The notes: generated from the letters alone by a model not told the origin. A DNA stretch of 64,000 bases from CALMFG01 sp963666035 (GCA_963666035.2 CAXXJI010000008.1:51782-115781), one strand, 5' to 3'. Numbered from the stretch's first letter, positions 24,080 through 32,900 are shown. Translations and numbers: made by a program.

Positions 24080-26800
24080 ATGGGAATTACGCGCAATCAA
24101 AAAAGCAACCTCGATGATTTTGTTGGCGTTACTACATCTATGCTAACGATTGCAGGAGCTTTCCCAGCCCTTGGAGATTTTGGCATTGCGGCAAATGCGC
24201 TTTCTGCAGGTTTTGAATTGCTATATATTGCGCTCCAAAGAGTGGGAGCTTTTCAAATAGACAAAATTAAATCACTGCAGTTGGAATATGAAGAAGTGAT
24301 TAAAAAATCATTTGATTGCGCTAAAGGGGAATTTACATCACATAGTACTAAACAACTTTTCGATGAAGTTAATTTAAAAATCAGTAATCAAATTGAACAA
24401 AAAGTGCTGGATAAAGATTCATCGCTTGATGATATATATAATGCTGTACTTAAAGCCGTTATGGGATATTATAAAATCGAACAAGAAACACCAAGCGGGA
24501 ATGGTATTAAATCTTTTTTTGAGCAATTTTGGCATTGTTTTGATGTTGAATTGTCGGCAAAGCCGGAACTTTCATCTTACATTCAAATCAAAGAGCTGCG
24601 CAAAATCAAAGACCAGATCCAAAAGCATGAAGAATGGCTAATTAGGCATGACGAAGAAATCGAAGAAACAAATAGAATTATTAAAGAAAGCACGTTTATA
24701 CAACATGAAATTGTTTTTAAACGGCCAGGATTGCCTGTAAAAGAATATGTTGAGCCTGAAGGCATTGTATTTAAAATCGATAGCAAACTTATGCAGGGAC
24801 GACCACTACTGATTTGCTCGCCGGGTGGTATAGGTAAATCTGAGTTGTGCAGGAAATACTATGCGGAGAAAAAAGAAGATGGTGAATTTGTATGGTTTAA
24901 CTTCATCGACTCGATAGAGACAACGCTTTTGTCTGTTGCTGATCAAAGCAAATTAGCAGACCCAATAATTAGAAGCATGGAACTGAACAGAGTTTTAGAA
25001 AAGCTTAAAATATTGGGGAAATCGGCAACGATTATTATTGATAATGTGATTTTTATGCGATCAGAAGATGTGGACTTATTATCTAATATGGGATGCAAGA
25101 TAATAATTTCTTCGCGAGAGAGGCGTGAGGCGCTGGAGTGCAATCTTGAGAGATTGGAACTGGATTATCTTCCTATCCCGCTATGTCGAGAAGTTTTTAA
25201 AAGATACTCGAAAAAAACAGGTTTAGAAAATGAGATGGTTGAGTTAGATGAGGTGATAAGCCTTGCTGGCCGGCATACGCTAGCGATTCAGCTTCTAGCC
25301 AAAATTTTCGCACAATCACCGAAATATAATAACCTTAGAACATTATTGAATGAATTAAATGATAATGGATTCATGCTACCGGAATTGGTCACACAGAACC
25401 GCGATGACGAATATCGAGAATTTATAGCGCATTTCAGAAAACTATTTGACCTTGCTGGAGTATCAGATGATGCTGACAAGATGCGCGTTCTGAAAAATAT
25501 GGCCATTATTGGTTCAACTCCCACGCCGCGTGAGCAATTGTTTAGATGGATTGGCGAAGAATACCAAAAAGCATATAAGGAGTTGGTGAATAGTAGTTGG
25601 ATTTCTGAGCAGAATTACATGACAAGTATGCACGACATGATAAGCGAAGCGATAAAAGCACAAGCTACGCCAGTATACAGCGAATACAAAAAAATAATTG
25701 AGGTTATGGCGGAAGAATTGGAATTTGAAGATACAGATGCAGCAAAATACAGACCACAATATTTCCAGCAGAATAGGGCAGTGAGTGAAAATATATTGTT
25801 ATTTGGAGTACGTAACAAAGAAATTGCTCGGCTATATCATAACATTGCTGGTGTATACTTTGATAAGGGTGAGTATGAGTCCTCGCTAGAGTATTATAAA
25901 CAAGCGTTGGAGATAAGAGAGACAGAGCTGGGCAAGCAGAACGTTGATACAGCTACGACGTATAATGATATTGGATTAGTCTATAAAATCAAAGGTGAAT
26001 ATGATGAAGCGATAAAATATTATAAAAAAGCTTTATCAATTAGAGAAGAAGTGTTGGGGAGACTACACTCAGATACCGCAACAGTATATAACAATATTGC
26101 AGGAGTAAACGGGGCCAAAGGTGAGAATGATAAGGCGTTAAAGTACTATATGCAAGCCTTGGAGATATGTGAGGCAGTACTAGGTAAACAGGATCCACTA
26201 ACAGCAACAACATATAACAACATAGCGATAGTATATAAAGCCAAGCGAGACTACAGAAAGGCTCTAAATTACTATCATCAAGCATTAGAGATAAGTGAAG
26301 CAGTACTGGGAAAGCAACACCCGAATACCGCTACGATGTATAATAATATAGGAATAGTATATAAAATCAAAGGTGAATATGATGAAGCGATAAAATATTA
26401 TAAACAAGCTTTAGTGATTAGGGAAGCTGTACTGGGGAAGCAGCATCCATTTACAGCTTCAACATATAATAACATTGCGGGAGTAAAGGGCGCTAAAGGT
26501 GAGAATGAAGAAGCGCTAAAGTACTATATGCTGGCATTGGAGATAAATAAAACCGTGCTAGGTAAACAACATCCGCGAACGGCTACGGTAACTCATAATA
26601 TTGCAGGAGTATTTAAAGCTATTGGTAAGTATGAAATTTCACTAGAATATTATAAAAAATCTTATAATGTTTTGCTTGAGGTGCTTAGCAAAGATCATTC
26701 CAATACACGTACAGTTTATAAGAATATGAAATTATGCTTTATCGAAAGTGGCCGGGACCAAGACAAATTTGAATCGTGGTTGGATGAGAATATTAAATAG
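24080..26800 (+). CDS. NLR-like STAND ATPase (NB-ARC plus seven TPRs)
   Basis: A 906-residue protein built like plant and animal NLR immune sensors. Residues 1-230 are helical and include a hydrophobic stretch (SMLTIAGAFPALGDFGIAAN, about 19-38) that could insert in membranes. The NB-ARC core follows: Walker A CSPGGIGKSE (about 246-255), Walker B-like ATIIIDNV (about 314-321), sensor IIISSR, a winged helix and an MHD motif in TSMHDMISEA near residue 517. From about 582 to 877 come seven 42-residue TPRs of the kinesin-light-chain type. STAND proteins of this plan often sense phage proteins through the repeats and then oligomerise to trigger cell death. Its own promoter and place at the prophage end support a defence role, which is inference. 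The ATG is chosen for a CGGGAG site; an ATG seven codons upstream is possible. Confidence 0.85.
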   Translation: MGITRNQKSNLDDFVGVTTSMLTIAGAFPALGDFGIAANALSAGFELLYIALQRVGAFQIDKIKSLQLEYEEVIKKSFDCAKGEFTSHSTKQLFDEVNLKISNQIEQKVLDKDSSLDDIYNAVLKAVMGYYKIEQETPSGNGIKSFFEQFWHCFDVELSAKPELSSYIQIKELRKIKDQIQKHEEWLIRHDEEIEETNRIIKESTFIQHEIVFKRPGLPVKEYVEPEGIVFKIDSKLMQGRPLLICSPGGIGKSELCRKYYAEKKEDGEFVWFNFIDSIETTLLSVADQSKLADPIIRSMELNRVLEKLKILGKSATIIIDNVIFMRSEDVDLLSNMGCKIIISSRERREALECNLERLELDYLPIPLCREVFKRYSKKTGLENEMVELDEVISLAGRHTLAIQLLAKIFAQSPKYNNLRTLLNELNDNGFMLPELVTQNRDDEYREFIAHFRKLFDLAGVSDDADKMRVLKNMAIIGSTPTPREQLFRWIGEEYQKAYKELVNSSWISEQNYMTSMHDMISEAIKAQATPVYSEYKKIIEVMAEELEFEDTDAAKYRPQYFQQNRAVSENILLFGVRNKEIARLYHNIAGVYFDKGEYESSLEYYKQALEIRETELGKQNVDTATTYNDIGLVYKIKGEYDEAIKYYKKALSIREEVLGRLHSDTATVYNNIAGVNGAKGENDKALKYYMQALEICEAVLGKQDPLTATTYNNIAIVYKAKRDYRKALNYYHQALEISEAVLGKQHPNTATMYNNIGIVYKIKGEYDEAIKYYKQALVIREAVLGKQHPFTASTYNNIAGVKGAKGENEEALKYYMLALEINKTVLGKQHPRTATVTHNIAGVFKAIGKYEISLEYYKKSYNVLLEVLSKDHSNTRTVYKNMKLCFIESGRDQDKFESWLDENIK
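25825..26710 (+). repeat. Tandem 126-bp TPR-coding repeats with higher-order copy
   Basis: Seven repeats of exactly 126 bases (42 codons). Units 2 and 5 share an identical 45-base run (25982-26026 and 26360-26404) exactly 378 bases apart, and units 3 and 6 are also unusually alike. This indicates duplication of a three-unit block. Confidence 0.85.
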
Positions 26801-26968
26801 TCTTTTATTTTGGTATTGTTGGATTATTAGCGAAATTGAGGACACTTTGAGGACAAAAAGTCTCGAAAAGCCCCGAAAAGTGCCGAAAGTACAAACGCGT
26901 GTACGTAAAATCAGGCCATTTTGGAAAATCAATATATTGATGCGAACACGCCAATAAAAACACAAAAA

Positions 26969-26989
26969 CCACCATATATGGTGGTTTTT
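26969..26989. terminator. Bidirectional terminator between the NLR-like gene and tRNA-Arg
   Basis: AACCACCATATATGGTGGTT is a perfect palindrome with A runs on the left and T runs on the right, so it can end transcripts from both sides. On the minus strand it follows the tRNA CCA end by four bases. Confidence 0.85.
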
Positions 26990-26992
26990 CTT

Positions 26993-27069
26993 TGGTACAC
27001 CCGACAAGATTTGAACTTGCGACCTTACGAGTCGGAGTCGTACGCTCTATCCAGCTGAGCTACGGGTGC
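26993..27069 (-). tRNA. tRNA-Arg (anticodon CCG)
   Basis: All parts of a tRNA can be read on the minus strand. The acceptor stem GCACCCG pairs with CGGGTGT. A D arm (GCTC...GAGC), an anticodon stem TACGA/TCGTA and a T arm with TTCAAAT are present, and the CCA end is encoded. The loop CTCCGAC gives anticodon CCG, which reads the Arg codon CGG. The 3' end faces the prophage, the arrangement expected for a tRNA used as a phage integration site. Confidence 0.95.
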
Positions 27070-27246
27070 AAATATTGTTTTAGCAGTCTAAACGTTATTA
27101 TACCGTTATGAGCCACGTACGTCAATTTATAATCATAAAATTTATTAAATCGGATTTTTTTGTGCACATTTTGCATGGTGATGAGCTTGGATACAGGCTT
27201 TTAACAGGTTATGTTTAAAAAAAGATATAAGTATAAAATAAATACC

Positions 27247-27275
27247 TTGCAATAAACAGTAGTGTGTGTTATATT
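27247..27275 (+). promoter_or_regulatory. Promoter of the padR operon
   Basis: TTGCAA, 17-base spacer and TATATT, followed 15 bases later by the AAGGAGGTG ribosome binding site of padR. PadR regulators usually repress their own promoter, so an operator probably overlaps it. Confidence 0.65.
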
Positions 27276-27303
27276 GTATTCAAGCAACATAAGGAGGTGT
27301 TCC

Positions 27304-27621
27304 GTGAATATCCAGTTTAAAAAAGGAATTCTGGAACTGTTAGTTCTCTCTTTGCTCCTTGAAAAAGACAGATACGGGTATGAACTAGTGAACGAGATCT
27401 CGAAAAACATATCCATATCCGAAGGGACGATTTATCCGCTGCTCAGACGATTAAATAACGACGGATATTTTGAAACGTACTTAAAGGAATCTTCCGAAGG
27501 CCCGCCGCGAAAGTATTATCGCATCACAGAAAGCGGCAAGGAAGCCTTAAAGGATTTAAGCGAAGAATGGGACAAGTTCTTGGTAGGTGTAGGAAAAATT
27601 TTAAAAGGAGATAAGAAATGA
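27304..27621 (+). CDS. PadR family transcriptional regulator
   Basis: A 105-residue winged-helix regulator. KDRYGYELVNEIS and SEGTIYPLLRRLNNDGY are the typical PadR recognition-helix and wing segments, followed by PPRKYYRITESGKEAL. The GTG start follows AAGGAGGTG. It is coupled by ATGA to the membrane protein downstream and most likely controls this two-gene operon, as in many Firmicutes DUF1700/DUF4097 loci. Confidence 0.92.
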   Translation: MNIQFKKGILELLVLSLLLEKDRYGYELVNEISKNISISEGTIYPLLRRLNNDGYFETYLKESSEGPPRKYYRITESGKEALKDLSEEWDKFLVGVGKILKGDKK

Positions 27622-29282
27622 ATAAAAATGAGTTTATGAGAAAGCTGAAAGACGGACTTGTTGGTTTAAACCAAACCGACAAGCGCGAGATTCTGCTGGA
27701 CTATGAAGAACATTTTTTAGACGGCATAAAGCTTGGCAGAACGGAAGAGGAAATCTGCGAGAGTCTGGGAGATCCGGTTGAGATTGCTGCAAACATTAAA
27801 AAAGAAGGAAGAAGCGCGAGCGAGACAGCGAACGACGGCGTCAATACCGCCGCTTACATTATTGGTATCATCGCTTTGGCGGTGGGCAGCCTATGGCTGG
27901 TTGGATTTGCGTTTAATGTCCTCGGCGCACTATTTGGCGCCTTTATCGGTATCTTTGCGGTACTGGCCTTTCCTTTAACAGTGGGCGTCAAGATATTGGC
28001 GGTCAGCGCTCTTGTTTTGACCATTGCGGTTTCGACCATGATTATCCTTGGTCTCATCATGCTTTGCATCATGATTTTACGATGGTTCAAACAGATGATT
28101 AACGGCCTTACAAAAGATGAGGATAAAAAGATCAAACGTGAATTTAAGATGTTCAAGGTAAAAGGCATGGTTTGGGTAACGCTTGCGATTATCGCGGTTC
28201 TGGCATTTGGCGGCATCCTGTATGGAGCGCTTTCCACGGGTGCAGGCGTAGCGCGTGCCGCATTCAACGGCGATTTCAACACGTTTATCAACAGTGTAGA
28301 AGGTATGGAAGATATCGACAGTGAATCGGAGTTTTTCGAATTTGTTGAAGAAAATGAAGATTTTCCTTTTGGACTGATCTTTGATGAAAGCAAAGTCAAT
28401 GCCAGCGATTTCCGCTTTACTACATGGTTTGGCGGAAGAAAAATGATCAATCAGACTGAAGGGCTGGACATGACCAATGTGGATACCGTTATCATCAGTG
28501 CCGGCTCGGCAGGTATCGACGTGATCGGCGGCGGCAAGGCGGAGGCCAAACTGACCGGTCGTTCGCGCTACGGGACTGAAAAGCTGGAAGTGAGCAAAAG
28601 CGGCTCCATGCTGGAAATCAAAGTTATACCGGCTTTTGGGCCCTTCAACAACGGATGGGTGAATCTGGACGTAACCTTGCCGGATGAAATACTGGAGAAT
28701 GTGACCGTAAAGAACGCTTCGGGCAGTATCGAGGTGGAAGGCGTGATGGCGGAAGCATTGGAGGTGATGGGTTCCTCGGGCAGTATTAAAATTGATGGTG
28801 ATGGTTACGCATACGATGTGCTCTCGGTGGATAATACCTCAGGCAAAATCACTGTGGAGGACGTGACCGACGCACAAGTTGTGTATGTGGAAAATACTTC
28901 GGGTACCATCGTCCTTAATAATATTGTGTGTGACAGCTTAAAGGTGAAAAACACTTCGGGCCGCATTGAAGGCCAGATGCTGGAAGGTGACATGGAAGTG
29001 ACCAACACTTCGGGCACCATCAGCCTGTATGCGGACTTGGGTGAGGGTGCCAGTACGGTGCGGTGTTCATCCGGCCGGATTGAGCTGAGTTTAAAGCAAG
29101 AGCCGATGGATATCACAGCCAATGCGACATCAGGATCAATCAGTGTGGCCGAAAACGAGCTGCTTTTGGTTAGCATGGACAGCCGTACGGGATATGTCGG
29201 AGAATATGCTGACGAAAGTGTATCAACGCCCAGCATTGAAGTCAAAGCCACCAGCGGTAATGTAGACATCCTGTTTCATTAA
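27618..29282 (+). CDS. Membrane protein, DUF1700 (HAAS) plus DUF4097 repeats
   Basis: A 554-residue fusion. Residues 1-60 form the HAAS/DUF1700 domain (MRKLKDGLVGL, EEEICESLGDP). Several TM helices lie at about 75-150 and 183-205. From about 290 the protein becomes a repetitive beta-helical DUF4097 region with about nine short repeats containing 'SG.I' (ASGSIEVEGV, NTSGKITVEDV, NTSGTIVLNNI). DUF1700 and DUF4097 proteins are usually separate genes. They are linked to envelope-stress sensing and transport; the exact role here is unknown. Confidence 0.88.
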   Translation: MNKNEFMRKLKDGLVGLNQTDKREILLDYEEHFLDGIKLGRTEEEICESLGDPVEIAANIKKEGRSASETANDGVNTAAYIIGIIALAVGSLWLVGFAFNVLGALFGAFIGIFAVLAFPLTVGVKILAVSALVLTIAVSTMIILGLIMLCIMILRWFKQMINGLTKDEDKKIKREFKMFKVKGMVWVTLAIIAVLAFGGILYGALSTGAGVARAAFNGDFNTFINSVEGMEDIDSESEFFEFVEENEDFPFGLIFDESKVNASDFRFTTWFGGRKMINQTEGLDMTNVDTVIISAGSAGIDVIGGGKAEAKLTGRSRYGTEKLEVSKSGSMLEIKVIPAFGPFNNGWVNLDVTLPDEILENVTVKNASGSIEVEGVMAEALEVMGSSGSIKIDGDGYAYDVLSVDNTSGKITVEDVTDAQVVYVENTSGTIVLNNIVCDSLKVKNTSGRIEGQMLEGDMEVTNTSGTISLYADLGEGASTVRCSSGRIELSLKQEPMDITANATSGSISVAENELLLVSMDSRTGYVGEYADESVSTPSIEVKATSGNVDILFH

Positions 29283-29300
29283 AGAATAAAAAATCAGAAG

Positions 29301-29326
29301 AGTGTGAACTCGCTTCACACTTTTTT
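29301..29326 (+). terminator. Terminator of the padR operon
   Basis: AGTGTGAA and TTCACACT form an eight-pair stem with a five-base loop and run into TTTTTT. Confidence 0.85.
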
Positions 29327-29375
29327 ATTTTGCACATTTATAGTATAGTATAGAGACGAAAAAAAGGAGAGAAGC

Positions 29376-30461
29376 ATGGCGGAACAGGGTTTGAAAGGCC
29401 GCGTGGTTGTGGGCATGAGCGGCGGTGTAGATTCGGCGGTGGCGGCGTATCAGCTTAAGAAAGCGGGATACGATGTAGTCGGCGTGTTTATGAAAAACTG
29501 GGACGAGACGCTGGACAGCGGTGAATGCACGGCTACAGCCGATTTTCGGGATGTTCAGTCGGTTTGTGATGCCATCGATATCCCTTACTATACGGTCAAT
29601 TTTCAACAGGAGTATTACGACCGTGTATTTACGTATTTCTTAGAGGAATACAGAAACGGACGTACGCCTAATCCGGATGTAATGTGCAATTCTGAGATCA
29701 AGTTTGACGCTTTTTTGGAATTTGCGTATAAAACCGGCGCTTCGACGATCGCAACCGGGCATTACGCCAGATTGGATAAAACCGACGGGATTAAGCTTTT
29801 AAAAGGCAAGGACGCAGGGAAAGATCAGTCCTATTTTCTCTGTATGCTGACGCAAGACCAGCTAAAGGATGTGGTGTTTCCAGTTGGGGATATGGAGAAG
29901 CCTGAGGTGCGCAGGATTGCGGAAGAATTGCATCTGTCGGTGGCGGACAAAAAAGACAGTACAGGCATTTGTTTTATCGGTGAACGCAAGTTTAAGGAAT
30001 TTCTAAAACAGTTTTTGCCCGCCAAACCGGGGGAGATTCGCAGTATTTCCGGCGAATACATTGGAAAGCATGACGGGCTGATGTATTACACATTGGGGCA
30101 GAGACGGGGCTTGGATATTGGCGGACGGGGCACAGGCGAGCGATGGTTTGTGGCGGAAAAGGATTTGAAAAAAAATATACTATACGTGGTACAGGGCGAT
30201 CAAACACCGCTGTATTCCAAAGCGCTGAAAACTGCGGGGTTTAACTGGATATCCGGAAAAGCGCCGACCAAAGCCTTTGACTGTACCGCCAAGTTCCGGT
30301 ACCGGCAGGCCGACCAACAAGTGCGTGCGACGCCGGAAAAAGACGGAACATACATAGAATTTGCAGAACCCCAGCGCGCGGTGACCCCCGGACAATATGC
30401 TGTGCTGTATGACGGCGAAGTTTGCCTGGGCGGCGGGGTGATTAATACCGTTATAAAATAA
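29376..30461 (+). CDS. mnmA: tRNA-specific 2-thiouridylase MnmA
   Basis: A 361-residue enzyme that adds the 2-thio group to U34 of tRNAs for Lys, Glu and Gln, using ATP and a persulfide donor. The PP-loop GMSGGVDSAVAAY is near residue 14. The catalytic cysteines are in NPDVMCNSEIKF (about 104) and STGICFIGE (about 200). YTLGQRRGLDIGG is also characteristic. Length is as usual. The ATG follows AAGGAGAG. Confidence 0.96.
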   Translation: MAEQGLKGRVVVGMSGGVDSAVAAYQLKKAGYDVVGVFMKNWDETLDSGECTATADFRDVQSVCDAIDIPYYTVNFQQEYYDRVFTYFLEEYRNGRTPNPDVMCNSEIKFDAFLEFAYKTGASTIATGHYARLDKTDGIKLLKGKDAGKDQSYFLCMLTQDQLKDVVFPVGDMEKPEVRRIAEELHLSVADKKDSTGICFIGERKFKEFLKQFLPAKPGEIRSISGEYIGKHDGLMYYTLGQRRGLDIGGRGTGERWFVAEKDLKKNILYVVQGDQTPLYSKALKTAGFNWISGKAPTKAFDCTAKFRYRQADQQVRATPEKDGTYIEFAEPQRAVTPGQYAVLYDGEVCLGGGVINTVIK

Positions 30462-30489
30462 AAGCACTTACGCTCAATAAGTGCTTTAA
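30461..30489. terminator. Bidirectional terminator between converging genes
   Basis: AAAGCACTT and AAGTGCTTT pair over a nine-base loop. It lies between mnmA and the oppositely oriented reductase and can serve both. Confidence 0.7.
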
Positions 30490-30492
30490 TAA

Positions 30493-31185
30493 TCAATAAC
30501 CCAAGTACGGGTCTACAATAATGCGGTTCCCTTTAATGCCCATACTTTTAAGCCGTTTAATATATGCGCTGTTCATTTTGGTCGGGCCGGATACATAATA
30601 GTACGCGCGGCTGCCGTATTCGGCGGCCAGATCATCGATAATACCCGCAGTGACGTCTCTTTCATGCATAAAGTGCATATCCACATGCTTCCGCTTCTTT
30701 TTTTCCAATACATCCTGATACATGTGATATCCGGATGCGATATGTACCAGATGAATTTTACGGTCTGTATCGGCAAGACCTTGGGTCAGTACAGCCCGTG
30801 CCGCTGTGATGCCCGCACCACCTGCGATCAGGATTATGGGGGAAGCATCGTCTTTCAATGTGTACCAGCCGAATGGGCCGTGTAAGCGAACCGTTTCACC
30901 GGGAGTCAGTGCGGCAAGCGCCTGCTTAAAACCCGATGCGGGCGTACCGGCATGTGTGCCAATACGTACAATGCCATCTTCGGGCGTGCTCGCGATCGAG
31001 AAAGCGCGCCATTTTCTGCCCACAAAGCTTTTGCTTGGCAGCGTGAAGATGCCATGCTCTCCCGGTCGCCAATTCAATCCGCCCGCACTAAACTCAACGC
31101 TGAGATATCCTTCCGGCAGGGGGGTGACCGATTGCACTATTAAATCATGTGTATTCAAAACACCTTTAAAATCCGATAGTTTCAT
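30493..31185 (-). CDS. FNR-like FAD/NAD(P)-binding oxidoreductase
   Basis: A 230-residue ferredoxin-reductase-like protein. An N-terminal FAD-binding barrel (WRPGEHGIFTLP, RAFSIASTPEDG) precedes a nucleotide-binding domain (IILIAGGAGITAARAVL) and ends with the usual 'vSGP..m' segment (YYYVSGPTKM). The ATG with AAGGAGC upstream is preferred over a longer frame. No iron-sulfur cluster is present. It may pair with a membrane or redox partner not visible here. Confidence 0.85.
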   Translation of the reverse strand: MKLSDFKGVLNTHDLIVQSVTPLPEGYLSVEFSAGGLNWRPGEHGIFTLPSKSFVGRKWRAFSIASTPEDGIVRIGTHAGTPASGFKQALAALTPGETVRLHGPFGWYTLKDDASPIILIAGGAGITAARAVLTQGLADTDRKIHLVHIASGYHMYQDVLEKKKRKHVDMHFMHERDVTAGIIDDLAAEYGSRAYYYVSGPTKMNSAYIKRLKSMGIKGNRIIVDPYLGY

Positions 31186-31287
31186 GGCTTTGCTCCTTAA
31201 TAAAACCTTTTTATAATATGAGTATACAAACAAAAAAAGACAAAACCAAGCGATTTTGTCAGGATTTACGGCTTATTCAAGTAATGT

Positions 31288-31707
31288 TTAACGTGTGTTC
31301 AAATATTGCGCCAGGAGGGCGGGCTGAATGTCGGGATAGGTGAGATTTTCAGGCAAAACTTCGAAGCATTTGGTTTCGGCGATTTCGCTTTCGGGAAGAG
31401 CTCCCAGTGTTTCGATGGATGCGGTATATAGTCTGCCGTGTTTGGTGACCCCGTCCATTGTCACTGAATAATCACATATCGGAGCGATATGATATTTGGC
31501 CGCACCGGTTTCCTCATACAGCTCACGCCGGGCCGCATCATCGGCCGCTTCTCCCGGTTCAATATGCCCGCCGGGGATCTCCCATGTTATGCGTTCACGA
31601 TGTCGCACCAGCAGCCACTGTTCTCGGTATTGTGTGATCATAACGACGTAGGTCAGCAAATGATCTGCGAATCTGCCAACAGGGGAATAAACGATTTCTA
31701 TCGGCAT
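31288..31707 (-). CDS. Nudix hydrolase
   Basis: A 139-residue pyrophosphohydrolase with a complete Nudix box, GGHIEPGEAADDAARRELYE followed by ETGA. The substrate is not predictable. The start overlaps the racemase stop as TGATG, so it is the last gene of a three-gene operon. Confidence 0.92.
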   Translation of the reverse strand: MPIEIVYSPVGRFADHLLTYVVMITQYREQWLLVRHRERITWEIPGGHIEPGEAADDAARRELYEETGAAKYHIAPICDYSVTMDGVTKHGRLYTASIETLGALPESEIAETKCFEVLPENLTYPDIQPALLAQYLNTR

Positions 31708-32414
31708 CAATAATCGGCCTCATCTTTCAGTGCAAAATCCACAGCGGCTGTTGCATGCAATAGCGTGGTGTTGAAAAGCGGCACCGATACATCCGACGAC
31801 CCAATCAGCAGCGGGATTTCGGTACAGCCCAATATGACGCCCTCGGCACCTTCGCCGACAAGGCGGTCAATGATGGCGGTATATTTTTGCCGTGAAGCAT
31901 CTGAGATGATGCCTTGGATCAGCTCGTTAAAAATAACCGCGTGAATCACTTCGCGTTCATCGGCTTTTGGGATCATCACATCAAGCCCGTATTTTTCTTC
32001 AAGGATACGGGTGTAAAAATCGCCCTCCATCACATATTTGGTACCAAGCAGGACGACTTTTTTTATACCCTGACGAACAACAGCTTTACCTGTGACGTCT
32101 GCGATATGCAGAACGGATATGCCCGCATTTTTTGCGACAGCAGGGGCCATGCGGTGCATGGTGTTGGCGCAGATGACGATAAAATCGGCGCCTGCGGTTT
32201 TCAGCGCTTTGGCCCGCATCACCATAATGTCCGACAGCTCATCCCAGCGCCCGGCGGTCTGCAGCTCTTCCACCTCGGCAAAATTAAACGAATACATGAG
32301 GATTTCGGCTGACACGGTGCCGCCAAGCCTGTTTTGCGTTTCTCGATTGATGATATCGTAATACTGGGCGGTGGATTCAAACGAAAGTCCGCCGATCATG
32401 CCGATGGTCTTCAT
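31707..32414 (-). CDS. Aspartate/glutamate racemase family protein
   Basis: A 235-residue cofactor-independent racemase with the two catalytic cysteines in VICANTMHR (about residue 82) and VILGCTEIPLL (about residue 195), and the start MIGGLSFESTAQYY typical of the aspartate racemase/YgeA group. It interconverts L- and D-amino acids, probably Asp or a broader set. It overlaps the GNAT gene by four bases. Confidence 0.9.
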   Translation of the reverse strand: MKTIGMIGGLSFESTAQYYDIINRETQNRLGGTVSAEILMYSFNFAEVEELQTAGRWDELSDIMVMRAKALKTAGADFIVICANTMHRMAPAVAKNAGISVLHIADVTGKAVVRQGIKKVVLLGTKYVMEGDFYTRILEEKYGLDVMIPKADEREVIHAVIFNELIQGIISDASRQKYTAIIDRLVGEGAEGVILGCTEIPLLIGSSDVSVPLFNTTLLHATAAVDFALKDEADY

Positions 32415-32848
32415 AGCATCTCCTTTTCGTGCGGGTCATCGTGATTGACGAAATAGAACATGCCTGCTGATTCGGGTGCGGTCAGCTTAAATCCAAACTT
32501 CTCATAGAGGTATTTAGTATCACCTTCAGCGATCAGGCTGATATAACATGTATCGGGAAGATGATGGTCGATATAGTGCATAATGTGGCTTAAGATCATT
32601 CTGCCGACGCCCTGATTTTGGTTTTCAGGCAGCACGCAGATATCCACTACCTGGCAGGCTGTACCGCCGTCGCCGATCAGCCGCCCCATTCCGATGACGG
32701 TTTCGTGGTTTTTGACCAACACCGAATACAGTGTGTTTTTAAGCCCTGCTTCCGCTGCCTCTGCGGATTTAGCCGAAAGTCCGCACGCTGCACGGGTTTC
32801 GCGGTAGATATCGACCGGGATGGGTTGTTCCAAAACATGATATTTCAT
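32411..32848 (-). CDS. GNAT family acetyltransferase
   Basis: A 145-residue N-acetyltransferase with the CoA-binding motif NQNQGVGRMIL and the late segment KYLYEKFGFK. First gene of the GNAT-racemase-Nudix operon. The substrate is unknown; the partnership with an amino-acid racemase suggests a small amine or amino acid. Confidence 0.88.
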   Translation of the reverse strand: MKYHVLEQPIPVDIYRETRAACGLSAKSAEAAEAGLKNTLYSVLVKNHETVIGMGRLIGDGGTACQVVDICVLPENQNQGVGRMILSHIMHYIDHHLPDTCYISLIAEGDTKYLYEKFGFKLTAPESAGMFYFVNHDDPHEKEML

Positions 32849-32900
32849 ATAAGCTTCCTTTTCGTATATTTACAGTTAAAATCTATCATTCAACTTGACG

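Noticed and set aside
25825..26710. Regular repeats that could suggest a CRISPR array or minisatellite
   Set aside because: The 126-base period is a whole number of codons inside a long reading frame and encodes TPRs; there are no short identical repeats with unique spacers.
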